Source: Seminavis robusta (taxonomy: Eukaryota > Bacillariophyta > Bacillariophyceae > Naviculales > Naviculaceae). From it: a stretch of DNA of 64,000 nt. Location of the stretch: the NCBI GenBank assembly GCA_903772945.1, contig CAICTM010000354.1, positions 1-64,000 on the forward strand, given 5' to 3'. The position numbers were made by a program, and so were the translations under genes. Shown here one piece after another: positions 1 to 10,710 of this stretch. The notes under the pieces are model-generated. The model was not told where the DNA came from. It saw only the letters and a list, made by a program, of their open reading frames with translations, and made no database searches. Each line of letters begins with the position of its first letter. Position 1 is the first letter of the stretch.

Positions 1-641
1 CGCGAAGGACTACGTCATGAGTCGAACTCAAACCCTATCTAGGATCGAGTCGCGAATAAGGCTAAGAGCCGTGTATTGCAACCGGAAGAAGAAACAGCCG
101 CGGTAGAGGAGGCGTAAACCATCATTGTCATCACCGTGGAGCATATTATAAAGATGGATCGGTGCGGATTATTGGATTGACAGTTGCTTTCGAAAATTTG
201 AATCATAAACCCCAACCCTTGGTATAGTATAAGTTAACGCGGATTGATATATAAAAGCAATAGGATTGTTCGTCAAATGCATGCCATACCATAGCTTTAA
301 AACAGCGAGCTGTGAGCACCACAGATCGAAGCTGAGGACCGTAAGCTAAGTCGACGCGAGTGACAGTCACTCATCTCTATAGCTGCTGTTGCTACGGAAC
401 AGATCCGTCGAGTATAAGCGCTATGTTCTATCTATCTCCGGCCTGTTGCTGCTCTACATCCGATCGTCTTGCCAAAGAGGTAGAAAGGATGAGCTCAAGT
501 GAGATTTTGAACCACTCACGAAGGCGGCAACTAGCTAGAAAGAGTCATCAATTTGGCCAATGAGATATTATTTTATTGCTTTCTATAGAAGCAATCAACA
601 GGTGATGCGACGCACAATTCAGTTTCCAGGGGATGCCAGAT
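1..641. other. intergenic, no gene seen
   Basis: No open frame longer than 67 codons and nothing resembling a known protein. It may hold the 3' flank of a gene lying to the left of the window. Confidence 0.5.
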
Positions 642-1325
642 CTAGACTAGATTTAGACTTGATACAGTGCCCTGAAACGATTCGAATGATTCATCATCCA
701 ATTCATCATTGGTGGTGGCATCTGCAGCTTCCATGTTGACGCGGTCACAGACGACGCAAGATGCATAGACGGCAGCTTGGGCAAACAGCATTGCATTGCC
801 TTCTTCTCCATCGTATGGGAGAGTAACCTCCAATTTGACAAAGCCTTCGGGGTTGTCTTCAGGGAGATCAAACTTCATCACCAAAAATCTAGTCCTCGTG
901 TTTTGGCTGATGAGTTTCTTTGGTTTGGATACGGTCCAGGCAGCATTAGGAGAAATACAAAGAACTGCATGGTTGAATCGACTGTTGTTGTAATGGATGG
1001 CAATGCGAAATAGAGTAGTGTCGCCAAATCTTTGTAGGGTAACCGGCCCGTCGAGTGTAGCGTCGATAACTCCTGGAGGACAAGTGATCTTGATCCTTGC
1101 AACTGAAGCAGCATTCGAACCGGCCCCATCCTGGCCGTCCCTGACAGAGACGTTGATCCAACTCATTGCACTGGTAGCTAGATTGCTGCGTCTTATTGTG
1201 TGAGCTCGATAGCTTTCTTCAAATCCCGGAGTCGAGTCATTCGTCCCGCCAAAAAGAATATTCCTCGGTTTAAATCGAGACTTTCTTGGAAAGATATACT
1301 CCATCGGCGGTCGTGTCATTGGCAT
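642..1325 (-). CDS. unrecognised protein, 227 aa
   Basis: I do not recognise this protein. The frame is open from 1457, but I prefer the Met at 1325 because the longer form would overlap the start of the divergent gene at 1408. The product (MPMTRPPMEYIFPRKSR...) has an alternating hydrophobic/polar middle that looks beta-rich, a cluster of small and charged residues, and an acidic C-terminus (DELDDESFESFQ). No signal peptide or membrane helix is visible from this start; from the 1457 start the first ~30 residues would be hydrophobic and signal-like. With the 1325 start, the gap to the neighbour is about 80 bp and would have to act as a two-way promoter. A spliced 5' exon is also possible. Confidence 0.45.
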   Translation of the reverse strand: MPMTRPPMEYIFPRKSRFKPRNILFGGTNDSTPGFEESYRAHTIRRSNLATSAMSWINVSVRDGQDGAGSNAASVARIKITCPPGVIDATLDGPVTLQRFGDTTLFRIAIHYNNSRFNHAVLCISPNAAWTVSKPKKLISQNTRTRFLVMKFDLPEDNPEGFVKLEVTLPYDGEEGNAMLFAQAAVYASCVVCDRVNMEAADATTNDELDDESFESFQGTVSSLNLV

Positions 1326-1407
1326 GGGCGGGAGATGAGTTTCGTTCGAACAAGCCTTCCTCAAAGAGAGATCACAACCTGCAATCGAGCAGAAAGGAAC
1401 AAGCATC

Positions 1408-1965
1408 ATGGCTCTCAAACCAAAGGAATTTGCCAACAAGGAAATGATGTGCACCATTTTTTATGACAAAGATCCCTTCGACGATGACGAAGACAACCTC
1501 AAGAACGGCTTCGACATCATGGAAGGTCGCATCAAGCCTCTCAGTACTGATGTTCAGGACCTCCTCGAAGAGTCTGTCAGCACTTCCATTCAGTCGGCCA
1601 AGGACTGCACTCTTGTTGTGACAATCGGAGGCAATCGATACTGGAAACCGGAAGAATTCAAAGCTTGGGTCAACACTTTCAATCGTCACGGAATGGTCAA
1701 GCGCATCTCCACTGCTACTAACCAGTGCGTTGTCCTTCTAACCAAAGTAGACACTGCTATCACCATCCTCTTCTTTGGAAACAACAAATTTGACGTGGTT
1801 GTCACCAATGAAAGACTTGACGCAGCAGGTCGGCCACCTAAACCACTACACGAACTACCATTCCACTCCCTCCCGCAAGAAGCGCTGAGGTGTCATCGTC
1901 GATATGATCCAACAAGCAACCACAACAACATTATCCACAAGCAGTCGGAGGCAATGATGAACTAG
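1408..1965 (+). CDS. unrecognised protein, 185 aa
   Basis: I do not recognise this protein. The frame opens at an ATG preceded by agcatc and runs 185 codons. It is acidic near the N-terminus (DPFDDDEDN), has a middle with alternating beta-like stretches (CTLVVTIGGNRYW, AITILFFGNNKFDVVV), and ends in a polar His/Asn-rich tail. There is no signal peptide or membrane helix. It is divergent from the gene ending at 642, and the two 5' ends lie within 100 bp of each other, so they may be co-regulated. The stop is followed within 6 bp by a 16-bp perfect palindrome (1971-1986). Confidence 0.5.
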   Translation: MALKPKEFANKEMMCTIFYDKDPFDDDEDNLKNGFDIMEGRIKPLSTDVQDLLEESVSTSIQSAKDCTLVVTIGGNRYWKPEEFKAWVNTFNRHGMVKRISTATNQCVVLLTKVDTAITILFFGNNKFDVVVTNERLDAAGRPPKPLHELPFHSLPQEALRCHRRYDPTSNHNNIIHKQSEAMMN

Positions 1966-3237
1966 TATCGATCGCGATATCGCGATAGTCATCGTTTTCT
2001 GTTCGTATTCGGTGCGAATTCGAATTCCAAGCCGAATCGAATCAACGATCTGGTATCCCACGAATTAAGAGACAAGTAGCCGTTAACTATATAAGCATTA
2101 TATGAACCACACACGTTGAATCTACGAGAAGGCCTAGTAGTAGACATTGGGACGACGGTGTCTGGGCGGAGCCTGGGACAAATCCATTCAGTGAATGAAG
2201 TACTTATTGTGACATACACTCCAAACTCACATATAAGAAATCTCTAAATTCGGTGCAGCCCTGGGCCTTTCTTACCGTACAGCACCATTTTGGCCCCTCA
2301 GATTGTTTCTAACAAAACAAGCCAATTTCAGCATAGAAGACTTTCTTACTATGCTTCTAGGTCAAGCAGGGCAGTGCTTGGATACACGCAATGAACCTGG
2401 CCCTTTTGGTTCAACTTGCTCAGGAATCATAAATTGGGTTGGATCAAATACAGATGGTGATCACTGTGTCTGCCGTGAGGCAGAAAATTTTGCAGATGTA
2501 AGCACAAGTTTGAAGCATTTTCATGGTGTCGGACTAGTAGTATTTCTTATGCTTTGAGGTCTTAATACTGGGAAGCTTTCTTACAAGTCTGTGATATTTC
2601 AGCATCAAGATGTTCTTAACATTCTCTAGAATCTCAGGGCTCGCTTTCTTATAGTGGAGTTTCTTATATTCGAGTTTGGAGTGTACTCTTGGAACTCTAA
2701 GACTTTAAGCAAATTCTATCCACCAAGACTTAAAGCATACGTTCAAACGTATCTAGTAACAAATATGCCCATTTGCGTTAGAGCAAGAAGTCAGATTGTA
2801 TTTAAATCCTCTAATCTCCTAGAGAAGATGATTGTTTAAATCCGCCAGTTGTAAGACTTTTAAGTCCGACCTAAAGCGGGCTCCTCCGACGCACCAACGC
2901 ATCATCAGCTAAAACTTTCCCGAACCTTTGCTTCCCGAAGATCCAAGCTCACAAACCCATCCATTCTGCCTGATACACCTCCACCCATCAGTTCAGTTCA
3001 GCTCGGCAATATTTCACGCGACGCGGCAAGGTAGTAGGTTGGCGAGCGCTGGAGCAGCATACAGCAACAGAGAGGTAGTCTTTCCAGTTTTCTGGGATTA
3101 CATCACCTAACCAAGAGAGCAAAGGCGCAATCACAGGTGCTCTCGGAACACCAGTAACAGCCACATCACTGCTTCTTTCTGACTTTGTTTCGCTCTTCAG
3201 GATACTGATACCCATCATCCATCCATCATCCATCACC
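1966..3237. other. intergenic, 1.27 kb
   Basis: No convincing gene. The left end carries the palindrome ATCGCGATATCGCGAT. Between about 2265 and 2670 the short word TTTCTTA recurs at least six times. The last 300 bp are the probable promoter and leader of the proton channel gene, ending in repeated CATCC just before its ATG. Confidence 0.5.
1971..1986. repeat. 16-bp perfect palindrome
   Basis: ATCGCGATATCGCGAT is self-complementary along its whole length and starts 6 bp after the stop codon of the upstream gene. It could form a hairpin in the 3' UTR; its role is unknown. Confidence 0.6.
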
Positions 3238-4389
3238 ATGTCCACGCGAGACCTCAGAGACTTCAAACGGACCTTTCCAGCTCAAGGATACTCGAGTCGT
3301 TTCCTGGCCGGGCTGGAACGTCCTGAATGGGTGAATCCCATCCAGGAAGCGGAGAACAACCACGCAATGGGGTATGGCATTCCGACCAATCAAGATGAAG
3401 AAGATTTCGTCGCGAACGAGAAGAACTGGAAGGTTGTGGTACTGCGCTGGTTGCACTGGAAGCCCGTACAGATGGCTCTTCTCATGATGTTATTGCTGGA
3501 TGTCTTTATCCTTTTTGTCGAGGTCTTCCTCATGAGCTTGTTCCCCGCGTGCGCGATCATTGAACGGGATGCCATTTCTTGCTGTCCCTACGAGGATGCC
3601 ACTCATTACGATGATGACCATCATCGATTCCTGGGTGGCGGAGGTGGAGACGATCATCTCTATTGCGACGCGGGGCTCAAGCCAAAGCATGACTACACCG
3701 CGACCTGTGATGACCACAAATGGCACGTAGTACACGAAGTGGAAGAGGTGCTCTTTGGCGTTACCATTTTCATCCTCTCCACCTTTATGGTAGAGCTGAC
3801 CATCGAGATGATTGCCTTGACGCCCTGTGTCTTTTTCCGACAGTTCTTTTACCTCCTGGATTACACCATTATCACGACCAGCTTGGTATTGGAACTGTCC
3901 TTTCACTTCCTGGACAACGACAAGATTACTTCTGTCGTAGGTTTATTGGTCATTGCGAGAGTGTGGCGCTTTGTTCGAATCGGCCATGGTATCGTTGGTA
4001 TCACCACGGAAGTCAACCACGAGAAGTTCCTCAAATTGCTTGCCTACACCGAAAAGTTGGAAGAGATCCTAGAAAAAGAAGAGTTGGAAATGCCGGATCG
4101 ACCTGCGGCCATGCAGGATGCATCGACACGGGAAGATGACCCCGCCATGAAGCGACAATCCTCCAAGGGAGGACGAATGAAGGATTCCACCGAATCGACG
4201 AGGTTGGAGATGGATATGACAGTGTCTGATCGGACAATCTCCGATAGGACCTTGACTAGGCCCGTCCTTGGTACGGACCATACCTCTGTCACCCAAGAGT
4301 CGCAGTCAGATAGTAGTAAGGAGAGGACGACACCACCAAAAAGTGTCAAGTCGGACGATGAAGGTAACAGGAAGGCAGTGGACTGCTAA
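3238..4389 (+). CDS. HVCN1: voltage-gated proton channel (Hv1 type)
   Basis: A 383-residue stand-alone voltage-sensor domain that would conduct protons across the plasma or an internal membrane. S1 (about 76-101) carries LLLDVFILFVEVF, placing D88 at the position of the selectivity Asp of human Hv1 (D112). S2 (about 167-195) has FMVE, matching the charge-transfer Phe and Glu (F183, E186). S3 has LLDYTII with D208. S4 has the Hv1 signature RVWRFVRIGHG, with R241, R244 and R247 spaced by three. A short coiled coil (261-284) follows, as in dimeric Hv1 channels, then a polar Ser/Thr/Arg-rich tail. The S1-S2 loop is unusually long (about 65 residues) and rich in Cys, His and Asp. The start ATG sits in CATCACCATG. 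Confidence 0.9.
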   Translation: MSTRDLRDFKRTFPAQGYSSRFLAGLERPEWVNPIQEAENNHAMGYGIPTNQDEEDFVANEKNWKVVVLRWLHWKPVQMALLMMLLLDVFILFVEVFLMSLFPACAIIERDAISCCPYEDATHYDDDHHRFLGGGGGDDHLYCDAGLKPKHDYTATCDDHKWHVVHEVEEVLFGVTIFILSTFMVELTIEMIALTPCVFFRQFFYLLDYTIITTSLVLELSFHFLDNDKITSVVGLLVIARVWRFVRIGHGIVGITTEVNHEKFLKLLAYTEKLEEILEKEELEMPDRPAAMQDASTREDDPAMKRQSSKGGRMKDSTESTRLEMDMTVSDRTISDRTLTRPVLGTDHTSVTQESQSDSSKERTTPPKSVKSDDEGNRKAVDC

Positions 4390-5518
4390 ACGGTGGGAAT
4401 GGTTTAGGAGAGGCAAATTTTGTGGATTGTACCGTACACTGTTTCTATACTGATGGAAAACATCATTTCATAACATTAAGAGCCAATGTAGGATCAAATC
4501 GTCGATTGGTGGGGCTTTGCCTGGTTGCTGATTTGTTGGATGATATGGAAGCGCTGGATTTACTCACTCGGTGGGGCAACGCCAAGGTGTATGGGCTACA
4601 CGTTGCGCTTGCAGGCCAACATCGAACATACAGGTGCACACGCATAACGGGCCTATAGTACCGGTACTATAGTAGAGCCTTCAAGGAGAGACACTCAGCG
4701 AGTTACAACAGCTTCACTGCATGCCAGCAGCAGCAAATCGACGGGACAATCTTGCCAGCGCAGAAGCGGAAATCAACGAGGGCCCTTCGAATGAATTTGT
4801 GTGCTTGACGACTGCTTGGACAATGAACTACACCTTACTGCGCACTAGCAACCACGAGAGCTCTATCGAGCCAAGCGATAACCTTAGCTTGAGTTATGAA
4901 CGAGCATGTGTGTATACAATACAACGTGCCTGATACACCGTAGCATTGTTATCTGGTATCGTGACATGGGATCCTCGTACTCCTTGGGTGGTTCGAAGGA
5001 ACGGCTTGTGTAGCTTCTGCCTGTACTGTTGCTCCCTGTGCCAAATCTTCTTTCACACAACTGTATGGTTGCATCAAAGAACAAAATTTGGAACATTGGA
5101 TCATTGGATCCTCGCTATGCGCCATGTGAAACGGAGCGCCATTCTTTCGTATGGCCCACTCCACTGCCAACACCATGATTATGCAGTACAACTAACTGTA
5201 GCGACCCCAAAGTTGTACTGTACCGGTATACCTATAACTTGCAATGGCGTAGGAGTAACGATCGCGAAGGATCCTTGGAGAGAGCTCTGACGGAACATAT
5301 CGTTTTCTCTGTTCAGTCACGGTCGTGACCCGAATTCGAAAGCTTTCGATGAGCTTCCACCGTGACAAAAGAAGAGCACACAACAGCTGCATCCGGTGGC
5401 CTCTCACAAAAAAGAGAAGGCCGCATTTTGTTGCAACGATCTTTTCAAAAAGACAACACACACCGAAAGCATTGGAGAGTAGTAAACTAGCTGTTGTCTC
5501 TATTAGACCTACCGCACC
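4390..5518. other. intergenic, 1.13 kb
   Basis: No supportable gene; all open frames are short and unlike known proteins. It holds a 20-bp perfect palindrome at 4653-4672 and a second TACCGGTA at 5221-5228. Confidence 0.5.
4653..4672. repeat. 20-bp perfect palindrome with TACCGGTA core
   Basis: CTATAGTACCGGTACTATAG is fully self-complementary. It is the longest example of the TACCGGTA palindrome that recurs between genes in this window. Function unknown. Confidence 0.75.
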
Positions 5519-6984
5519 ATGAGCAAGCCCTTTGACTATTCGAAATGGGACAACATTGAACTTAGTGACGATGAAGAAGATGTGCACCCTAACATTGACA
5601 AGGAGAGTTGGTTTCGGATGAAGCACCGCAGTCGTGTCGAGCGTGAACAACATGAAGAAGCCGACAAGAAGAGGATCAAAGAGGCGGTAAGACAAGTCCA
5701 AACGTAGTATGCATGCATGGGTTGAGTTGATTTGTGTGACGCTTGACCTCATCATCTTTGTTTCCGTATAATTTATTGTGTGCTGCATATTTTATTCTAT
5801 TATTATGGGTTGGTTAGATGGAAAAAGCCAATCAACGTATTATGAGTTTGAAGCATGATTTGAACAATATCAAGACCACGGCCTTGCAACTCAAAGATGA
5901 AGACGATGATGACGACGACGACGATCTGGATGATGGTGAAGCTCTCAAGGCCGAAATTGCAGCATTGGAAAAGGAAAATGCCGTTCGTCAAGCCAAATTG
6001 GACGAATACGAACGCAACAAAAAGTGGAACGTCGACAACATGTGCGTTGTCAAGGATGAACGCACAATGATCAATCCGGACGGAGCCAAAAATAATTACA
6101 CGGAAACTGGATTTGCAAAGTCCACCACCGACGGAAGTGACGTCAAAATTGGTACCGAGGAAAAGAAGAGCGAGGAAAAACCAAAGGCGACAACTACTAC
6201 CAAAGAAGACAAAAAGCCGGCTGCAGCTGCTCCCGCAAAGCAAAAGGCGACTACCACGACAACTACCAAAACCACCACTACCACGACTGTAGCAAAGAAG
6301 GCAGGACCTACACCTTCGGGTCCTCAACGTGATGCGTCCGATATCTCCATTATGAGCTACTACGAATTCACCGAAAAATACTCCGACACGGTGGAAAATT
6401 TCATGGCCATTACAGATTTGGAAGCATCCAAAGAATTCTTGCTAAAGAATGGAAACATCCTATTGCAAGAAAATGCGTCCAATTACCTCTTGCTGGCATC
6501 ACTGGAAGACGAAATGAATGGATACCGCGAAAAAATGAAACAAACGGCGCGACAATCCCAACTCATCTCCAGCATTGCCGATCTGGCTCGCAGTCTCAAT
6601 ACGCATCCTGGAAATGTCATTATTCCTTTCTTTGGACGTTTGCAACAGAAGGAGTACCTCGATGGATTCTTGTCGGGTGTCAAGGATTTCCAGGAAAAGA
6701 TTGTCAAACGGGCTGTCACGAAGAAAATCGAAATGGATCGAGAGCGAGAAGGGCAAGCAGGACAAGGAGTTGAACTTCAGGATGTCCCTCCAGAACAGCG
6801 TTTAGGTCCTGGTGGGTTAGACCCACTTGAAGTTGTGGAAACTTTACCTCAAGTTATGCGAGATGCATTCGAGTCGAGAGATGTTGAGGTATTGAAGGAG
6901 GCACTGCTATCCTTGGACCCAAAAGATGCCGAGTATCATATGAAAAGGTGCATTGATTCAGGTCTATGGGTGAACCAATCCTAG
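5519..6984 (+). CDS. CDC37: Hsp90 co-chaperone Cdc37
   Basis: Two exons, 5519-5686 and 5818-6984, joined in phase 0 across a 131-nt GT-AG intron, give 444 residues. Cdc37 brings protein kinases to Hsp90 in the cytosol. The N-terminus ([18 protein letters not shown] followed by HPNID) matches the conserved kinase-binding start of Cdc37, and S16 in the acidic context is the equivalent of the CK2-phosphorylated Ser13 of the human protein. A coiled coil with a run of Asp (about 80-100) follows, then a Lys/Thr-rich low-complexity linker near 190-220 that is absent from animal Cdc37, then the Hsp90-binding domain ([15 protein letters not shown] onward). The end, [12 protein letters not shown], is the conserved C-terminal Cdc37 motif. 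Confidence 0.95.
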
Positions 6985-7631
6985 CTGCACCGCGACAGCG
7001 TTTCGTAGGGATGCAACGATGACAAAAAGGTACTATTATAGTACGGTAGTAGAGTACATGATTAAAGGAGGATGCATGATTTGGTTAAAATCAGATTGCT
7101 ACCAAGTAGTAGGCTTTGATAATGTTCCATTCCTTCTACGGACAAAATACCATACTGGACAAGGTTCTCTCCCAAAAACAACGACTGGGCCTGAAAGTTG
7201 TCAGAGTTGAGAGCGTTCTTTTATGTGAGAAGCAAAGTGTTCAAATCGAGTGATGCAGACATTGAAAGATGCATTGCTCACCCTTCCCAAAGAGAGTTTA
7301 TGTATGTGTCTAGTTTCATGTATACGTATAGGTTTCTTTCTCCCGTGGCGACGAATGCATAAAAGCACCAGGTGCAGCATTGAATATATGACTGATTTGA
7401 GTTAGATTATCAGATTGCTACGTATAGTTTTCGTGTTGTGCACGGTTGGTTTCGTTCTGTGCCGTAAAGGGGTGCACGGGGAAAAGCACCAGGTGGATAC
7501 TTGATTGATTTGAGTTAGATTATCAGATTTCTACGTATAGTTAGTTTCTTGTTGTGCACAGTTGGTTCCTGCTGTGGCAGTACCGGTATTCCATGATTGA
7601 AAGATCGATTCGCTGTGGCTTGTTTAAACCC
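6985..7631. other. intergenic between convergent genes
   Basis: Shared 3' flank of CDC37 and the homeodomain gene. It contains a two-copy tandem duplication (7361-7577) and one TACCGGTA at 7581-7588. No gene seen. Confidence 0.5.
7361..7577. repeat. tandem duplication, unit about 121 bp, two copies
   Basis: Both copies begin AAAAGCACCAGGTG (7361 and 7482), share GATTTGAGTTAGATTATCAG, then CTACGTATAGTT, and end with GTTGTGCAC, A/G, GTTGGTT. They differ by scattered substitutions and small indels, so the duplication is not recent. Confidence 0.8.
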
Positions 7632-8981
7632 CTAATAGCTTGTCTTGGCGCGTTTGTTGACCTGCTGACAGTGATCGTCTTCGCAACCAGCACCAGCACT
7701 GTGGTGCTGCTCCAGTTCCTGCGGGATTTCACGCACAGGGTTGCCATCGAAGATATTGAGCGAGTCCTCTAGCAACAGCTCCGAAGGTCGCTTCATATCG
7801 AAAGCCTTTACAATCGCAGGGCGCCACTTACGAGTACGGGCATTGATGAGCCAGTTGCTGATAACTGTTGGAGTACTGCTACAAGCATCCGCAAGTTCTA
7901 TGAGGCCATCATCGTCAGGATACGGGTTGGTCCAATTATCACGAAGCCAGGCTGACATGAAATTGGTGAAGTCCTTCTTGGCCACTGTGTGAGCCGTTGT
8001 GGCAGCATCGGGACGTTTTTGAGTTTCCGCTTCTTCCATTCGGATCAACGCCTCCATTTTGACCTGTGTCTCATTGTACAGTACTCCTAGCATTGCCATC
8101 TGACTGGCAATGTTCGCTTTGCAAGGACCCCTTGCGACATGCATTCCCTTGATACGGTGCAGCTCTGCTTCAAAGTGGCTCCGAATTCGCTGGTAGCTAC
8201 TCTGGACGAATCGAGAAGCCTTGTCCTTGGATTCGAACGTCAAAACAACATAATGAAGGCTATGAACGAGCGACTTTGGCTGCATTTCGTCGTTCAGTAG
8301 CTCCGTCAAATCCCATGGGCCTTGCTTTAGGGCGTCTTGCTGATTTGCAGCAGCTGTCGCGTGGCCAGCAGGCACTCGAGAACGCTTTCGTTGGTCACTA
8401 TCGTCCTTGAGATTGTACGGCTCTTCTTCATCCTCTACGCCTGCGACCTTGCGGGTGAGTTTGTAATGCATGGGTCGCTTCAAGCTCAAGTTGACTCCGT
8501 TGACACGAATCGGGGCCGCCACTTTTCCACCGTTGGCGATCGAAGCTCTCGTCTCGGCAGCTGCAGCAATCGATTCGATCCACTCCAGAGGATTGGATCC
8601 GTTCCATTCCAAACGAGACCCAGAAGAAGCGTGCTTTCCATGTTGATCTTGAGAGCTCTGTGAGTGACAGTCGAAGGAACTCGTCACCGTGGGAAGAAGC
8701 AGTTCTGGCATCATTGACAGAGATGACGACGAGGACGCCGAATTTGTCATGTCATCGTTGTGTTGAATGATTTGAGCCATCGTATGCTTCACAACGTTCG
8801 ACGAGTCGAGATTTTGTGGCAGCTTTAGCTTCGGCTGCTTCAGAGCAGCCAGTGGGGGCCTCGGCAAAACGGTTTCGCGCATGATGGTTTCTCTTTCTGA
8901 AACGTTGGATCCGCCCTGTTGTTTCGAATACACTCTATTCTCTCTACCCTGACTACAGATGATTGTCAACACGAGGGACAA
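7632..8981 (-). CDS. TALE-class homeodomain transcription factor
   Basis: A nuclear DNA-binding protein of 449 residues from the first Met, or 416 if translation starts at M34 (8882). The homeodomain lies at about 335-391. It has NPYPDDDGLIELADACSSTP, the three-residue loop extension typical of the TALE class, and the recognition helix WLINARTRKWRP, keeping the invariant Trp, Asn and Arg residues. Upstream are a Ser-rich segment, a basic patch (QRKRSR) that could be a nuclear signal, and a conserved-looking helical region (about 225-320). The C-terminus ends in another basic KRAK. No KNOX or BEL domain is evident to me, so the subfamily is open. It is divergent from the gene at 9294 and convergent with CDC37. 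Confidence 0.85.
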   Translation of the reverse strand: MSLVLTIICSQGRENRVYSKQQGGSNVSERETIMRETVLPRPPLAALKQPKLKLPQNLDSSNVVKHTMAQIIQHNDDMTNSASSSSSLSMMPELLLPTVTSSFDCHSQSSQDQHGKHASSGSRLEWNGSNPLEWIESIAAAAETRASIANGGKVAAPIRVNGVNLSLKRPMHYKLTRKVAGVEDEEEPYNLKDDSDQRKRSRVPAGHATAAANQQDALKQGPWDLTELLNDEMQPKSLVHSLHYVVLTFESKDKASRFVQSSYQRIRSHFEAELHRIKGMHVARGPCKANIASQMAMLGVLYNETQVKMEALIRMEEAETQKRPDAATTAHTVAKKDFTNFMSAWLRDNWTNPYPDDDGLIELADACSSTPTVISNWLINARTRKWRPAIVKAFDMKRPSELLLEDSLNIFDGNPVREIPQELEQHHSAGAGCEDDHCQQVNKRAKTSY

Positions 8982-9293
8982 CTGATAAGATGGAGGGGGC
9001 GTTCAGAGCATCTTCATCGACGGTGCCTTCGCCTACTCGATGTTTGGGGAGAGACGAACCCGTTGCGTTGTTTGAGGAGTGCGACGATGTCTTACTTGCT
9101 AAATGAAAAGCAGCAGAGCTGTGTTTACTTCGCAACTGACCATCCCAGACTGAACCAATCCCGATTGTTGGCGCACCTTTTGAATTCCCCCTTCTTTGAA
9201 TCCTGTTCAATCATTTTTCGGAAACACTGGCCGATTTCACGCTGTCCCACCATTCGACGAACTCAATAAGCAAAGCATATATGTATCGAAGCC

Positions 9294-10109
9294 ATGATGC
9301 TGTCAAGCCAAGAGGTTCTGGAGCTTCCCAATGGGACGCCGAATGTTCTCTATTTGAATATTGTGGTTCATGACGCAACAGATGCAGTGGAAGCCAAGGT
9401 CAAGCAAAAACTGAAGCGATCGAGCCTCTTGCCGCGGCAACTCAGTAAAGCCGTGGCCAACCGTGCAGCGAGAGCAGCAAGTGGAATCGCTTCGAATCCT
9501 GTGATCGCTTCCATGCTAGGCGAAAAGTTACCCCAGAAGATCATTACTAAAATGGAGGAAAAAGGAATCACGGTGGCTTGTTTTGAAGTGTTCCGAGAAG
9601 GTAACATTTGCTGAGATTCGCTGGTATTCCGTTTGACGGAACTGCGACACTCACTCCTTAGCTTCTGTCTTCATTATCCAGGTCCATATGTTGTGTTTCA
9701 AATTCAAGTGCTCAAGGTGGACGCAGTTGTCTTGACAAATTCAAAGCATTCCAGCACTGGGGTAGTCTTGATGGGCACCATCATAAAACATGGGTTTGGA
9801 CTCATAGGAACCAACAATCAGCAGTGGGTTGAGGAAGGCTTCCTCCCACAAGTTGTCCAAAAGAAACTGGAAACAATAATACCAGAGTTACTGGCTGGAA
9901 AGCTAGAGGAAAAGAACTTGGTTGCAGATACTGTAGTCCTTGGAGAAGCAAAGCAGTCTAGATACTTCTTTGCCAAGTACAGAGAGATCCAAATGCAAAA
10001 ACCTGTCGGTTTCTCCAGCAGAATGAGAAGTTCAAGTGGCAATAGTTCCAGTTTGTTCAAGCGCAGCAATAGCAGTGCTAGTGTTGATGCATTTTCTGAA
10101 GCAGCATGA
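9294..10109 (+). CDS. unrecognised two-exon protein, 244 aa
   Basis: Exon 1 is 9294-9600 and exon 2 is 9682-10109; the 81-nt GT-AG intron joins FREG to GPYVVFQIQVLKVD in frame. I do not recognise the family. The product begins MMLSSQEVLELPNGTPNVLY, has a basic Ala/Arg-rich stretch near residues 40-65, a possible beta-rich core (PYVVFQIQVLKVDAVVLTN, GVVLMGTIIKHGFGLIGTN), an amphipathic helical part (VVQKKLETIIPELLAGKLEE), and a Ser-rich tail. There is no signal peptide or clear membrane helix. The coding choice rests on the clean splice and on both exons keeping frame. Confidence 0.65.
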
Positions 10110-10710
10110 AGGTGGGCTGGAGGAGATTTCTGGTACGCCAGTCTCCGTCGCCTACAAACAAATGCAGTGTTCTGCTATCTAAAGGTTCTCATGGACAGCA
10201 CATGACAAGTCCAGACTCTGCTATATGCATAAGCTTCTGGTTTTGGTTCATATTCGCAACACGCCATGCATAAATCCTGAGGCCTTCTCGCTGTCTTGCT
10301 TGAGTCAGATGACATCAAGCGCTACGGTACTGTATAGTAGTGTACAAGTAGTAGAATTTAAAGTTAAACAGGCAGCGCAAGCGCTTGATCCACTCTACTA
10401 TAACCAATGCTTGGAAGTCTCCTGATGCCAGGAACATGTAACAAGAGCCTGTATGTATGAACGAGATCGTTATGAAAGAATCTACGGGGGCTGCCTCTTA
10501 AACCATGGCGCCATTCCTTTGAAATGTGTGTGATTGAATGATTCAATCATTTCCAGTCCCAACATGGCTCCAAGCCATGTGGCTGCTTGTGAATTGTGAA
10601 GTATATTTGTTTGTTGTATGAGCTCAGAGCTTTGATGTCTTGATGTCGAGTTCCTTCTCATCAGTTCATCAGTGCATATTGGCTCACTGGTACTGTTGCG
10701 TGGGATTGTA
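10110..10710. other. intergenic between convergent genes
   Basis: About 600 bp with only short open frames. No repeat or RNA gene recognised. Confidence 0.5.

Noticed and set aside
2303-2839. Two short plus-strand frames of 84 and 61 codons
   Set aside because: AT-rich, no domain, no matching splice sites that extend them.
5192-5788. 198-codon minus-strand frame
   Set aside because: Overlaps the CDC37 first exon and its promoter; no protein-like pattern.
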